This document shows positions 49,702-57,568 of a stretch of 64,000 nt of DNA, piece by piece. A program made the translations under genes and the position numbers. Source of the stretch: Silicimonas sp. (lineage in GTDB: Bacteria > Pseudomonadota > Alphaproteobacteria > Rhodobacterales > Rhodobacteraceae); NCBI GenBank assembly GCA_022824315.1, contig JAJEAC010000048.1, positions 1-64,000 on the forward strand, written 5' to 3'. The notes under the pieces were generated by a model. It saw nothing but the letters and a program-made list of their open reading frames with translations. It had not been told where the DNA came from and searched no databases. Numbering within the stretch: position 1 is the first letter of the stretch; every line of letters begins with the position of its first letter.

Positions 49702-51447
49702 TCAGTCGGGAAGCGCGAAGACGTACAGCGCAATCGGATCGTTCGATGGCAGCCGCACCTCCGGCGTCAGTGACGCCAGGCGACCGAGGCCCGACGCGAA
49801 ATTCGCGGTGATCGCAACATACTGCTTGCCATTGGCGGTGTACGTGATTGGGAAGGACTCGAGCGAGTTGGTCAGCCTGCCGCTTTCCCAGAGCTTTTCG
49901 CCGGTCTCGTCGTCGAAAGCCATGAACTTGCGGTCCAGGCTGCCGACGAAGACCAGTCCGCCCCCGGTCGGCAGCGTCGAACTGGTGATTGGAGGACGCT
50001 GGCGGTATGACCACATTGTCGAACGGTCGTTCAGGTTGATGGCGTCAACGCGGCCGATGTTGCCGTCGCTGTCAGGGACCGGTACGCGAGAGTAGGTCTG
50101 ACGACCGCCCCCGGTATAGATCTCGCCAGGATCGAGCGGGTTGACCGTGGTGTTTGAGCAGAATTCCACCAGCGGCAAATAAAGCGCCTGCGTCCGCGGA
50201 CTATAGGCCGTGGCCTGCCAGGACTTGCCACCCGGGTCAGCCGGGCAGTTGAAGGTGGTCTCGCCGATCACGGGAATCACGTCAGGGTTGATGGTCTTGT
50301 CGCCGGTGTCTGGATCAATCGACAGCACAACGTTTTGCGGCACGGTCTCGACATCCCAAAGGTATTCGCCGGTGAATCGGTCGAGCGCCTCGATGATGCC
50401 GATCTTGCCGACCGTCACCGTCATCTTGCGCTCCTCACCGTCGACCGGCAGGTCAATCAGCATGCGCTCAAAGACATAGTCGAGGTCAAGCGAGTCGGTC
50501 TCGAGATGCTGGAAGTACCATTTCAGCTCGCCGGTACTCGCGTCGATGGCGAGTGTCGCGTTGGTATAGAGCGCCTCGTTGGTGACTCCGGGATCCGAAC
50601 TCGGAGGCACCAGCCCAGCCATCTCGATGTTCCACGGATAGACTTGACCAACGCCAGCGAAGAACAGGTTCTGCTCGGAATCGTAGGATCCCGCCATCCA
50701 GGCCGAAGCACCGTAGCGGCTTTCCAACGGCACTCCGTTCCAGCTGTTGCCCTCGGGCGTGTCGCCGCGGGCGATGGTATGGACGCGCCACAACTCCTCA
50801 CCGGTGTTGACATCATGCCCGGTGAAGAAGCACCCCCCCGGCTGTGCCCTGCTGCAGCCAGTCATGCCCTGGATGATTACGCCATTGGCGACAATCGGTC
50901 CGCTGGAAAACCCGAATCCATGCCTGTAATTGGCGACAGTCTTGTCCCAGATCAGATCGCCGGTCTTCGTGTCGAGCGCGAACAGATGGGCGTGACGGGT
51001 CGCGATGATCAGCTTGTCGTCGTAAATTGCCTTGTTGCGTACCCCTCTGATCGCGGCGTCATCCGGCAGATCGTATTCGTACTCCCAGATGAGATCGCCG
51101 GTGGCCCCGTCGAGGGCCTGGATCACGGCGTCGGAATTCTGGATGTAGACGATCCCATCGTGGGCCAAAGGGGTTTCCTGTGTGCGCCCGGGCGTCATCG
51201 CCCACGACCAGGCCAGCCTGAGGTCGCCGACGTTTTCCTTGTTGATCTGATCGAGCGGGCTGTAGCCCCAACCGTCGTATGTCCGCCGCCACATCAACCA
51301 GTCGCCGTCCGGCGGGTTCAGGAGCATTTCGTCGGTCACGGGTGTGACATTGTCGATTGGGTTGTCCTGCGCAACGACCGCCTGGGTGGACAGGCTCAAG
51401 GCAATCGCCGTCAAAAACAAGATTCCTTTCCGTTTGTTGATGGGCAT
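49702..51447 (-). CDS. PQQ-dependent alcohol dehydrogenase with lanthanide-type Asp-x-Asp active site
   Basis: 581 residues. A Sec signal peptide (cleavage near VVA/QD) precedes an eight-bladed beta-propeller with several tryptophan docking motifs (DGATGDLIWEYEY, DTKTGDLIWDKTV, DVNTGEELWRVHT, DASTGELKWYFQH, DRFTGEYLWDVET, DDETGEKLWESGR). The catalytic region reads LDLDYVFERM, so Asp321 is followed by Asp323, the extra metal-coordinating acid seen in lanthanide-dependent XoxF/PedH-type enzymes. The Arg of EALDRFTG fits the PQQ-contacting Arg. No vicinal Cys-Cys is present at the usual place (DDAAIRGVRNKA), and there is no fused cytochrome. It should oxidise a primary alcohol or aldehyde in the periplasm and pass electrons to a soluble cytochrome c. 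First gene of its operon. Confidence 0.9.
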   Translation of the reverse strand: MPINKRKGILFLTAIALSLSTQAVVAQDNPIDNVTPVTDEMLLNPPDGDWLMWRRTYDGWGYSPLDQINKENVGDLRLAWSWAMTPGRTQETPLAHDGIVYIQNSDAVIQALDGATGDLIWEYEYDLPDDAAIRGVRNKAIYDDKLIIATRHAHLFALDTKTGDLIWDKTVANYRHGFGFSSGPIVANGVIIQGMTGCSRAQPGGCFFTGHDVNTGEELWRVHTIARGDTPEGNSWNGVPLESRYGASAWMAGSYDSEQNLFFAGVGQVYPWNIEMAGLVPPSSDPGVTNEALYTNATLAIDASTGELKWYFQHLETDSLDLDYVFERMLIDLPVDGEERKMTVTVGKIGIIEALDRFTGEYLWDVETVPQNVVLSIDPDTGDKTINPDVIPVIGETTFNCPADPGGKSWQATAYSPRTQALYLPLVEFCSNTTVNPLDPGEIYTGGGRQTYSRVPVPDSDGNIGRVDAINLNDRSTMWSYRQRPPITSSTLPTGGGLVFVGSLDRKFMAFDDETGEKLWESGRLTNSLESFPITYTANGKQYVAITANFASGLGRLASLTPEVRLPSNDPIALYVFALPD

Positions 51448-52022
51448 GTTGTATCTCCTCCATTGCCAGCAGCGCTGCCCCAGAAGTGTGCTTCATCGTT
51501 TGAGGCCGCGTCCTGAACTGAATTCCTCCATTGAAGTCGCAAATGTCGGCGCAAGCTCCCCAGCGTCGACGCGCAACGCAATGCACCGTCGGCCTTCCAA
51601 GGCCCTCTTGATGCAATTGCATCCTCTCATGTGTTCAGTGACTGGACCAAGACAATTACACGTGGTCGCCTAGTCAGTTTCTGCTACGCATCCGCCAGCA
51701 CGTCGCAAACAGGAACAGCGGCTCGGAGAGGCTGCAGTCCGTCTCAGGAGCCTGTCGCAGCCGTAACCCGCTCAAGTGTCAGCGGGAACCGTCAAGCCCT
51801 TTCGCCGAAGACGTCGAACAGTGAGTTCGGGATCGCTGCCCCGGTTGGACATTGCGCAAGCTCGCTGGTGCCGTGACAGGATTCATCGGGCCGATCAATC
51901 AGGCGAACCTCGAAATTCGCCACTTCGTCGAAGGTGAGATCGGGATAGCTCGCTCCAGCCGAGGACAGAACGGCGGCATGGTCGCTAGACCTCTTGCTTC
52001 GATGTCCAGCTCAGCGATTGGA
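51448..52022. other. Gene-poor stretch upstream of the PQQ dehydrogenase
   Basis: About 575 bp. The left part must hold the promoter of the PQQ-ADH operon. The right part (51792-52000, minus strand) contains a short protein-like frame described separately, abutting IS-like remnants. No RNA gene is visible. Confidence 0.4.
51792..52000 (-). pseudogene. Possible truncated C-terminal coding fragment next to IS remnant
   Basis: A minus-strand frame with no start codon ends at a stop at 51792-51794. Its translation looks protein-like (YPDLTFDEVANFEVRLIDRP, then CHGTSELAQCPTG). It begins right at the edge of the IS4-like remnant, as if a gene upstream of the dehydrogenase had been cut by the insertion. 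The family is not recognised. It is short enough to be chance in GC-rich DNA. Confidence 0.25.
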
Positions 52023-52604
52023 TCAGCCTACTCTCGATTTGGTCAGCGATATTGTAGGGCGCCACCATGTGGCCGGACCTGGACGACGCCGGGGATGCCG
52101 ACGAGCCGAAGCCGCGGTCATGCCGTGCCCGCACCAGCAGCGCCAGTCGGCGGCAGCCCGCAGCACGGTGTTCGTGGAACACGTCCAACACGTCCCCTTC
52201 GGATCCATCACCGCGACGGCCTTCACCCCGTCCAGTCCTTTCGCCGCCGCGATGCCGTGGCGCAGGCCGCTCAGCCACCGCCCGGTCTTACGCTCCTCGA
52301 CCGGACGGCCCTGGCCGGGACGGCCGTCCGGGGCGTCGAAGTCGAGGCTGACAACGCCCAAGGGAACCCCGTCGCCGGTCACGGCGAAGGTCGTGTGTGG
52401 GTGCAGGCCCGGCGTTCCCGAGGCCCCCCTGTTGTGGCCGATCGTCCCGAGCCCGAAGCCGGCGGATCGCATGCTTGCGGTGATACCCGTCACCGACACG
52501 AACTCGCCCAGGATCCGAGACTTCCCCGGGCGCACCGCCTCTCGGTCGAGCAGGCGCACGACCTCAGGCAATTCGCCTTGTGCTAACCTGCTCAGTTGCC
52601 TCAT
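52023..52604 (-). mobile_element. Degenerate IS4/Tn5-like transposase remnant
   Basis: The 193-codon frame contains the middle part of an IS4-family transposase (GLHPHTTFAVTGDGVPLGVV, GRWLSGLRHGIAAAK, AVAVMDPKGTCW). The N-terminal DNA-binding part and the C-terminal YREK region are not recognisable, and conserved acidic residues are partly lost. It is therefore inactive. It lies between the PQQ-ADH upstream region and tRNA-Met, marking an old insertion point. Confidence 0.6.
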
Positions 52605-53005
52605 TCTTCCACCCCCAGGACAATCGGTCTTGGTGCAGACGTCTGACCTCGGCGAGCGAAGGGTCCAACTTTCGTGATGCCTCGAAATTGAAGGTGCGTA
52701 GCCGTCCCGATGCCGGGCCCCTTGTTTTTAGACCTCTGGAGGATGTTCTTTGGCTCAGGACCTCGAAATGTGGATCATGGCATCTCGTGCGCCTTCCATT
52801 TGTCCGCCTGGCATGTGCGGTCTCAAAAGGCCCTTGCTTACCTGGCCAAGGCCGCCGCGGCAAAAATAGGACCATTTTTCGATGTCAGACGTCTGGGGTT
52901 GCATTCTTGATGAGGCAACGGATTCATCGAAAGAAGCGTTTTGCGTGAGGCAATGCGCAAACGGGTTCGCAACGTCGCGCGGCGCAATGCAGGCTCTATA
53001 GGATC
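52605..53005. other. Gene-poor stretch between the IS remnant and tRNA-Met
   Basis: About 400 bp without a convincing gene. Minus-strand reading frames here contain no recognisable transposase N-terminus. It probably represents decayed insertion-sequence DNA and tRNA flanks. No inverted terminal repeats could be identified by eye. Confidence 0.4.
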
Positions 53006-53082
53006 TGGTAGCGGAGGAGGGACTTGAACCCCCGACACAAGGATTATGATTCCTCTGCTCTGACCAACTGAGCTACTCCGCC
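53006..53082 (-). tRNA. tRNA-Met (CAT anticodon), CCA encoded
   Basis: The reverse complement folds as a full cloverleaf. The acceptor stem is GGCGGAG/CTCCGCT with discriminator A and encoded CCA; the D-stem is GCTC/GAGC; the anticodon stem is GAGGA/TCCTT around loop ATCATAA; the T-loop is GGTTCAAGTCC. Anticodon CAT also occurs in tRNA-Ile2 (lysidine-modified), but the body looks like elongator Met. Confidence 0.9.
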
Positions 53083-53277
53083 ACAAGAGACGGCACTCGT
53101 AATTTGACGCAAGCAAGACGTCAAGCCATTTGGACTTGCCTTTTTCCGGGACAAGCAGGTTGCAGAATGTCCGTTTTGCAATGGCATTTCTGACAAGTGG
53201 ATGGCGTTGCTTCGAATTCCGAATGAACGGGGGTTGGATCCCCACGAGCCTTCGGGGACCCTTGGGAGGCCTGAACG

Positions 53278-54573
53278 TCAGAGGCCCGGATAGAGCGGGA
53301 ACGCTTTGCAGAGGCGGGTGACGTCGCGCTTGACACCGGATTCGACATCGGCATTACCGGTCTCGCCATTGTTGGCCAGGCCGTCCACGACCTCCACGAT
53401 CCAGCGGGCGATCTGACGGAACTCGCCTTCGCCAAATCCACGTGTCGTGCCGGCCGGTGTGCCGAGGCGAATCCCGCTGGTCACGAAGGGCTTTTCCGGA
53501 TCGAAGGGTACGCCGTTCTTGTTTGCCGTGATGCGCGCGCGACCCAAGGCTGCCTCTGTCGCCTTGCCAGTCACGCCCTTGGGGCGCAGGTCAGCCAGCA
53601 TCAGGTGGTTGTCAGTCCCGCCGGAAACGATGTCGATTCCTCCCTTCATGAGCTCGTCCGCCATGGCGCGCGCGTTGGCAACAACCGCCGCTGCATAGTT
53701 CTTGAACTCCGGCCTGAGCGCTTCTCCGAACGCCGCGGCCTTCGCTGCAATGACGTGCATCAGCGGACCGCCCTGAAGGCCGGGGAAGACGGCCGAGTTG
53801 ATCTTTCGCGCGATCTCCTCGTCATTGCTCAGGATCAGGCCGCCACGGGGGCCGCGAAGCGACTTGTGCGTTGTCGACGTCACAACATGTGCATGCGGCA
53901 CCGGGGAGGAGTGGACGCCGCCTGCGACGAGGCCGGCGATGTGGGCCATGTCGACGTGGAGCCAGGCGCCGACTTCGTCCGCGATGTCCCGGAAGGCCGC
54001 CCAGTCCCATGTGCGCGAATAGGCCGTGCCGCCGGCAAGAATCAGCTTCGGCCTGTGCTCCAGTGCACGCGTCCGGACGTCGTCCATGTCGAGAAGGTGG
54101 TCCTGCTGGCGAACGCCGTAGGAGACCACGTTGAACCATTTGCCCGACATGTTGACAGGCGACCCGTGGGTCAGGTGCCCGCCCGAGTTCAGGTCCAGTC
54201 CCATGAACGTGTCGCCAGGCTGGAGCAGCGCCAGGAACACTGCCTGGTTCATCTGGCTGCCGGAATTCGGCTGGACATTTGCGAAACCCGCGCCAAAGAG
54301 TTCCTTGGCGCGTTCGATGGCCAGCGTCTCCGCAACGTCGACGAACTGGCAGCCTCCGTAGTACCGCTTGCCGGGATAGCCCTCGGCATACTTGTTGGTC
54401 AGGACCGATCCCTGGGCTTCGAGCACGGCGGTCGACACGATGTTCTCGGATGCGATCAGTTCGATCTCGTCGCGCTGGCGACCGAGTTCCGATCGCATTG
54501 CGGCGAAGAGTTCCGGATCGCGGGTTTCAAGCGCTTCGGCAAAGAACCCGGAGTCGCGGTGCTGGACATTCAT
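53278..54573 (-). CDS. glyA: Serine hydroxymethyltransferase
   Basis: 431 residues, the normal length. It converts serine and tetrahydrofolate to glycine and 5,10-methylene-THF. Features: [19 protein letters not shown] near the N-terminus, [29 protein letters not shown], the PLP-lysine motif [16 protein letters not shown] and the C-terminal [15 protein letters not shown]. It serves one-carbon supply, relevant to the folate-linked demethylases elsewhere in the window. Divergent from nadK. Confidence 0.98.
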   Translation of the reverse strand: MNVQHRDSGFFAEALETRDPELFAAMRSELGRQRDEIELIASENIVSTAVLEAQGSVLTNKYAEGYPGKRYYGGCQFVDVAETLAIERAKELFGAGFANVQPNSGSQMNQAVFLALLQPGDTFMGLDLNSGGHLTHGSPVNMSGKWFNVVSYGVRQQDHLLDMDDVRTRALEHRPKLILAGGTAYSRTWDWAAFRDIADEVGAWLHVDMAHIAGLVAGGVHSSPVPHAHVVTSTTHKSLRGPRGGLILSNDEEIARKINSAVFPGLQGGPLMHVIAAKAAAFGEALRPEFKNYAAAVVANARAMADELMKGGIDIVSGGTDNHLMLADLRPKGVTGKATEAALGRARITANKNGVPFDPEKPFVTSGIRLGTPAGTTRGFGEGEFRQIARWIVEVVDGLANNGETGNADVESGVKRDVTRLCKAFPLYPGL

Positions 54574-54736
54574 GGCGACGCTCCCGTGCTGGCATGGCGG
54601 TTTCTATATCGATTGACGCGGCCCGGAAAGCGTCGAAACCGGCAAATCGGCGCGATGCGACGTCCTGTCTCGCAAATTCGGGGACTTGAGTTTGGATGAG
54701 ACGCGGGCAATCTTGCGGCCAACGGATGGAGGGATC

Positions 54737-55504
54737 ATGCAGTCGGAAAGGTCAGTGTCATTTCGCGCAAGCGAGGCGGAGGTGGCGCAAGAGGCGCTGA
54801 CGGACCTGACAAGGCGGTTCGGGCAGACGCCACTGGACGAGGCAGACGTGATCGTGGCTCTTGGCGGCGACGGTTTCATGCTGGACACGCTGAAGGTCGT
54901 GCAGCCCTTGAACAAGCCGGTCTACGGGATGCACCGGGGCACCGTTGGCTTCCTGATGAACCAGTTTTGCATGGATGACCTGCCGAAGCGCCTCCGGGAG
55001 GCGGAGGAGGCCGTGATCAATCCGCTCCACATGCGGGCCGAGACCGAAGGCGGGAACGCGGAAAATGCGCTCGCGATCAACGAAGTGTCCTTGCTGCGAG
55101 AAGGATCGCAGGCGGCGCGCCTGAAGATCAGCGTCGACGGCAAGCCCCGGCTCGATGAGCTTGTGTGTGACGGCGTGATGGTGTCCACGCCTGCAGGTTC
55201 CACCGCCTACAACTACTCCGCGCATGGACCGATTCTGCCCATCGGGTCGCAGGTGCTGGCCTTGACGGCCGTGGCGCCGTTCCGGCCAAGGCGCTGGCGC
55301 GGGGCGCTGCTCGCGAAGACGGCGACCGTGCGGTTTGACGTCTTGAATCCCGCGAAGCGTCCGGTGATGGCGGATGCCGACGGTCGGCCTGTCCGCAACG
55401 TGACGGCCGTCGAGGTTCGAAGCGAACCGGGTGTTTGCCACAAGATCCTCTTTGATCCGGGCCACGGGCTGGAGGAGCGCTTGATTCGGGAGCAGTTCGT
55501 GTGA
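54737..55504 (+). CDS. nadK: NAD kinase
   Basis: 255 residues from ATG 54737, which is preceded by GGAGGG; an in-frame ATG 51 nt upstream lacks such a site. It phosphorylates NAD to NADP with ATP. The catalytic GGDG lies at residues 43-46 (VIVALGGDGFMLDTL), and the NAD-binding region is CDGVMVSTPAGSTAYNYSAH. The length is typical of the short alphaproteobacterial form. Confidence 0.96.
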   Translation: MQSERSVSFRASEAEVAQEALTDLTRRFGQTPLDEADVIVALGGDGFMLDTLKVVQPLNKPVYGMHRGTVGFLMNQFCMDDLPKRLREAEEAVINPLHMRAETEGGNAENALAINEVSLLREGSQAARLKISVDGKPRLDELVCDGVMVSTPAGSTAYNYSAHGPILPIGSQVLALTAVAPFRPRRWRGALLAKTATVRFDVLNPAKRPVMADADGRPVRNVTAVEVRSEPGVCHKILFDPGHGLEERLIREQFV

Positions 55505-55574
55505 CGGTCCCTGGCGCCTGCGTTGCCATGCAGCGAATCACGCGTTCGGCGTGATCGGCCACGTGCGTCGTGGC

Positions 55575-57473
55575 CTACTGGTCCTTGGGAAATCCCAGGG
55601 TCGCCAGAGCCTCATGAATCTCCTCCAGAATGGCTGGGTCGTCGATCGTCGCTGGCATCTTGAAGTCTTCGCCATCGGCCATCTTTACCATTACCCCGCG
55701 CAGGATCTTGCCTGAGCGGGTCTTGGGCAGGCGATCAACCACGACCGCGAGCCGGAAGGCGGCAACGGGCCCGATTCGGTCACGCACAAGCTTGACGCAT
55801 TCCTTGACGATTTCGTCGTCCGGGCGAGACGTCCCGGCATTCGTGCAGAGGAAGCCCAGCGGCAGCTGTCCCTTGAGCTGGTCCGTCACTCCGATGACGG
55901 CACATTCGGCAACGTCGGGATGGGCCGCGAGCACTTCTTCCATGCCTCCGGTGGACAGCCTATGGCCCGCAACGTTGATCACGTCATCCGTCCGCGCCAT
56001 GATGTAGAGGTACCCGTCCTCGTCGACAAAGCCCGCATCGCCGGTCTCGTAATAGCCGGGGAACTGTTCGAGGTAGCTCTTCCTGAAGCGTTGCTCCGCG
56101 TTCCAGAGGGTCGCAAGCGTGCCTGGCGGCAACGGAAGCTTGATCGCGATCGCGCCGAGTTCACCCGGTTTCACGGGGAGTCCGCCGTCGTCGAGAATCT
56201 GGACATCATAACCTGGCATGGCGACGGACGGTGAGCCGTTCTTGACAGGCAGCGATTCGATTCCCATCGGGTTCGCCGCGATGGAATAGCCGGTTTCGGT
56301 CTGCCACCAGTGGTCGATGACCGGAACGCCAAGGTGATTATGCGCCCATTCGATCGTGTCGGGGTCTGCGCGTTCGCCGGCGAGAAACAGGATCTTGAGC
56401 CCCGAAAGGTCGTAATCCTTGATCAGCTCGCCATTCGGGTCCTCGCGCTTGATGGCACGAAACGCCGTGGGCGCGGTAAAGAGGATCTTGACGCCGTGCT
56501 CCTCGATGACGCGCCAGAACGTCCCGGCATCCGGCGTTCCGACCGGCTTGCCCTCGAACACGATCGTGGTGTTGCCGTGGATCAGCGGCGCGTAGCAGAT
56601 GTACGAATGGCCTACGACCCAACCGACATCGGATGCGGTCCAGAACACGTCGCCCGGGTCTGCGTCATAGATGTTCTTCATGGTCCAGTTGAGCGCCACG
56701 AGATGGCCGCCCGTCGGGCGAACGACGCCCTTCGGCGCGCCGGTCGTGCCAGACGTGTAGAGGATGTATGCCGGATGATTGCCTTCCACGGGCACGCACT
56801 CGGCCGGGGTGACGCCGTCCTGCACCTCATCCCAGTCCAGGTCGCGGCCGTCGATCATCACGGCGCGTGCCTGTTCGCGCTGGAAGATCACGCAAAACTC
56901 GGGCTTGTGCCGCGCGAGCTCAATGGCGGCGTCGAGAAGAGGCTTGTACTCGACGATGCGGCCCGGCTCGATTCCGCAGGAGCCGGCAATGACCGCCTTT
57001 GGTGCGGCGTCGTCAATCCGGACAGCAAGTTCGTTGGCGGCAAAGCCTCCGAAGACGACCGAATGGATGGCGCCAAGCCGGGCGCAGGCCAGCATCGCCA
57101 CAAGGGCTTCCGGGATCATCGGCATGTAGACGACAACGCGATCGCCCTTGGACACGCCCCTTGCGGCGAGGGCGCCGGAGAGCCGCGCAACCCTGTCCCG
57201 AAGCTCGGCATAGGTGATCCGCGACTTTGTGCCGGTCACCGGGCTGTCGTGAATGATGGCGTCCTGGTCGCCACGTCCCGCTTCGACATGCCGGTCGACG
57301 GCATTCCAGCAGGTGTTGACCAGTCCGTCGTCCAGCCACTCGTAGAGAGGCGCATTCCCGTCGTTCAGCGCGCGCGTCGGCTTGCGGTCCCAGTCGATGG
57401 CTTCCGCGGCCTCAAGCCAGAATGCCTCGGGGTCGGACTTCCATGACGCGTAAACTTCCTTGTACCCCATCAT
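55575..57473 (-). CDS. prpE: Propionyl-CoA synthetase (acyl-CoA synthetase family)
   Basis: 632 residues of the acetyl-CoA synthetase type. It activates propionate to propionyl-CoA via an acyl-adenylate. It has the P-loop LYTSGTTGAPKGVVRPTG, the segment FWTASDVGWVVGHSYI, WWQTETGYSI and the acetylatable lysine in TRSGKILRG. The N-terminal DRHVEAGRGDQDAIIHDSPV matches PrpE rather than Acs. ATG 57473 or 57470 follows a GGAGGGA site. Convergent with nadK. Confidence 0.93.
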   Translation of the reverse strand: MMGYKEVYASWKSDPEAFWLEAAEAIDWDRKPTRALNDGNAPLYEWLDDGLVNTCWNAVDRHVEAGRGDQDAIIHDSPVTGTKSRITYAELRDRVARLSGALAARGVSKGDRVVVYMPMIPEALVAMLACARLGAIHSVVFGGFAANELAVRIDDAAPKAVIAGSCGIEPGRIVEYKPLLDAAIELARHKPEFCVIFQREQARAVMIDGRDLDWDEVQDGVTPAECVPVEGNHPAYILYTSGTTGAPKGVVRPTGGHLVALNWTMKNIYDADPGDVFWTASDVGWVVGHSYICYAPLIHGNTTIVFEGKPVGTPDAGTFWRVIEEHGVKILFTAPTAFRAIKREDPNGELIKDYDLSGLKILFLAGERADPDTIEWAHNHLGVPVIDHWWQTETGYSIAANPMGIESLPVKNGSPSVAMPGYDVQILDDGGLPVKPGELGAIAIKLPLPPGTLATLWNAEQRFRKSYLEQFPGYYETGDAGFVDEDGYLYIMARTDDVINVAGHRLSTGGMEEVLAAHPDVAECAVIGVTDQLKGQLPLGFLCTNAGTSRPDDEIVKECVKLVRDRIGPVAAFRLAVVVDRLPKTRSGKILRGVMVKMADGEDFKMPATIDDPAILEEIHEALATLGFPKDQ

Positions 57474-57568
57474 TCCCTCCTTCCAGCCAGTGTTTGCTTC
57501 ACCTGCGCATGTGCAATTCGGCGCAGGATGTCCAGTTGGTCAATTGTCGCGCCCGGGCATTCGCAGGC

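Noticed and set aside
53006-53082. tRNA-Ile2 (CAT, lysidine)
   Set aside because: The anticodon alone is ambiguous, but the stem sequences look like elongator tRNA-Met.
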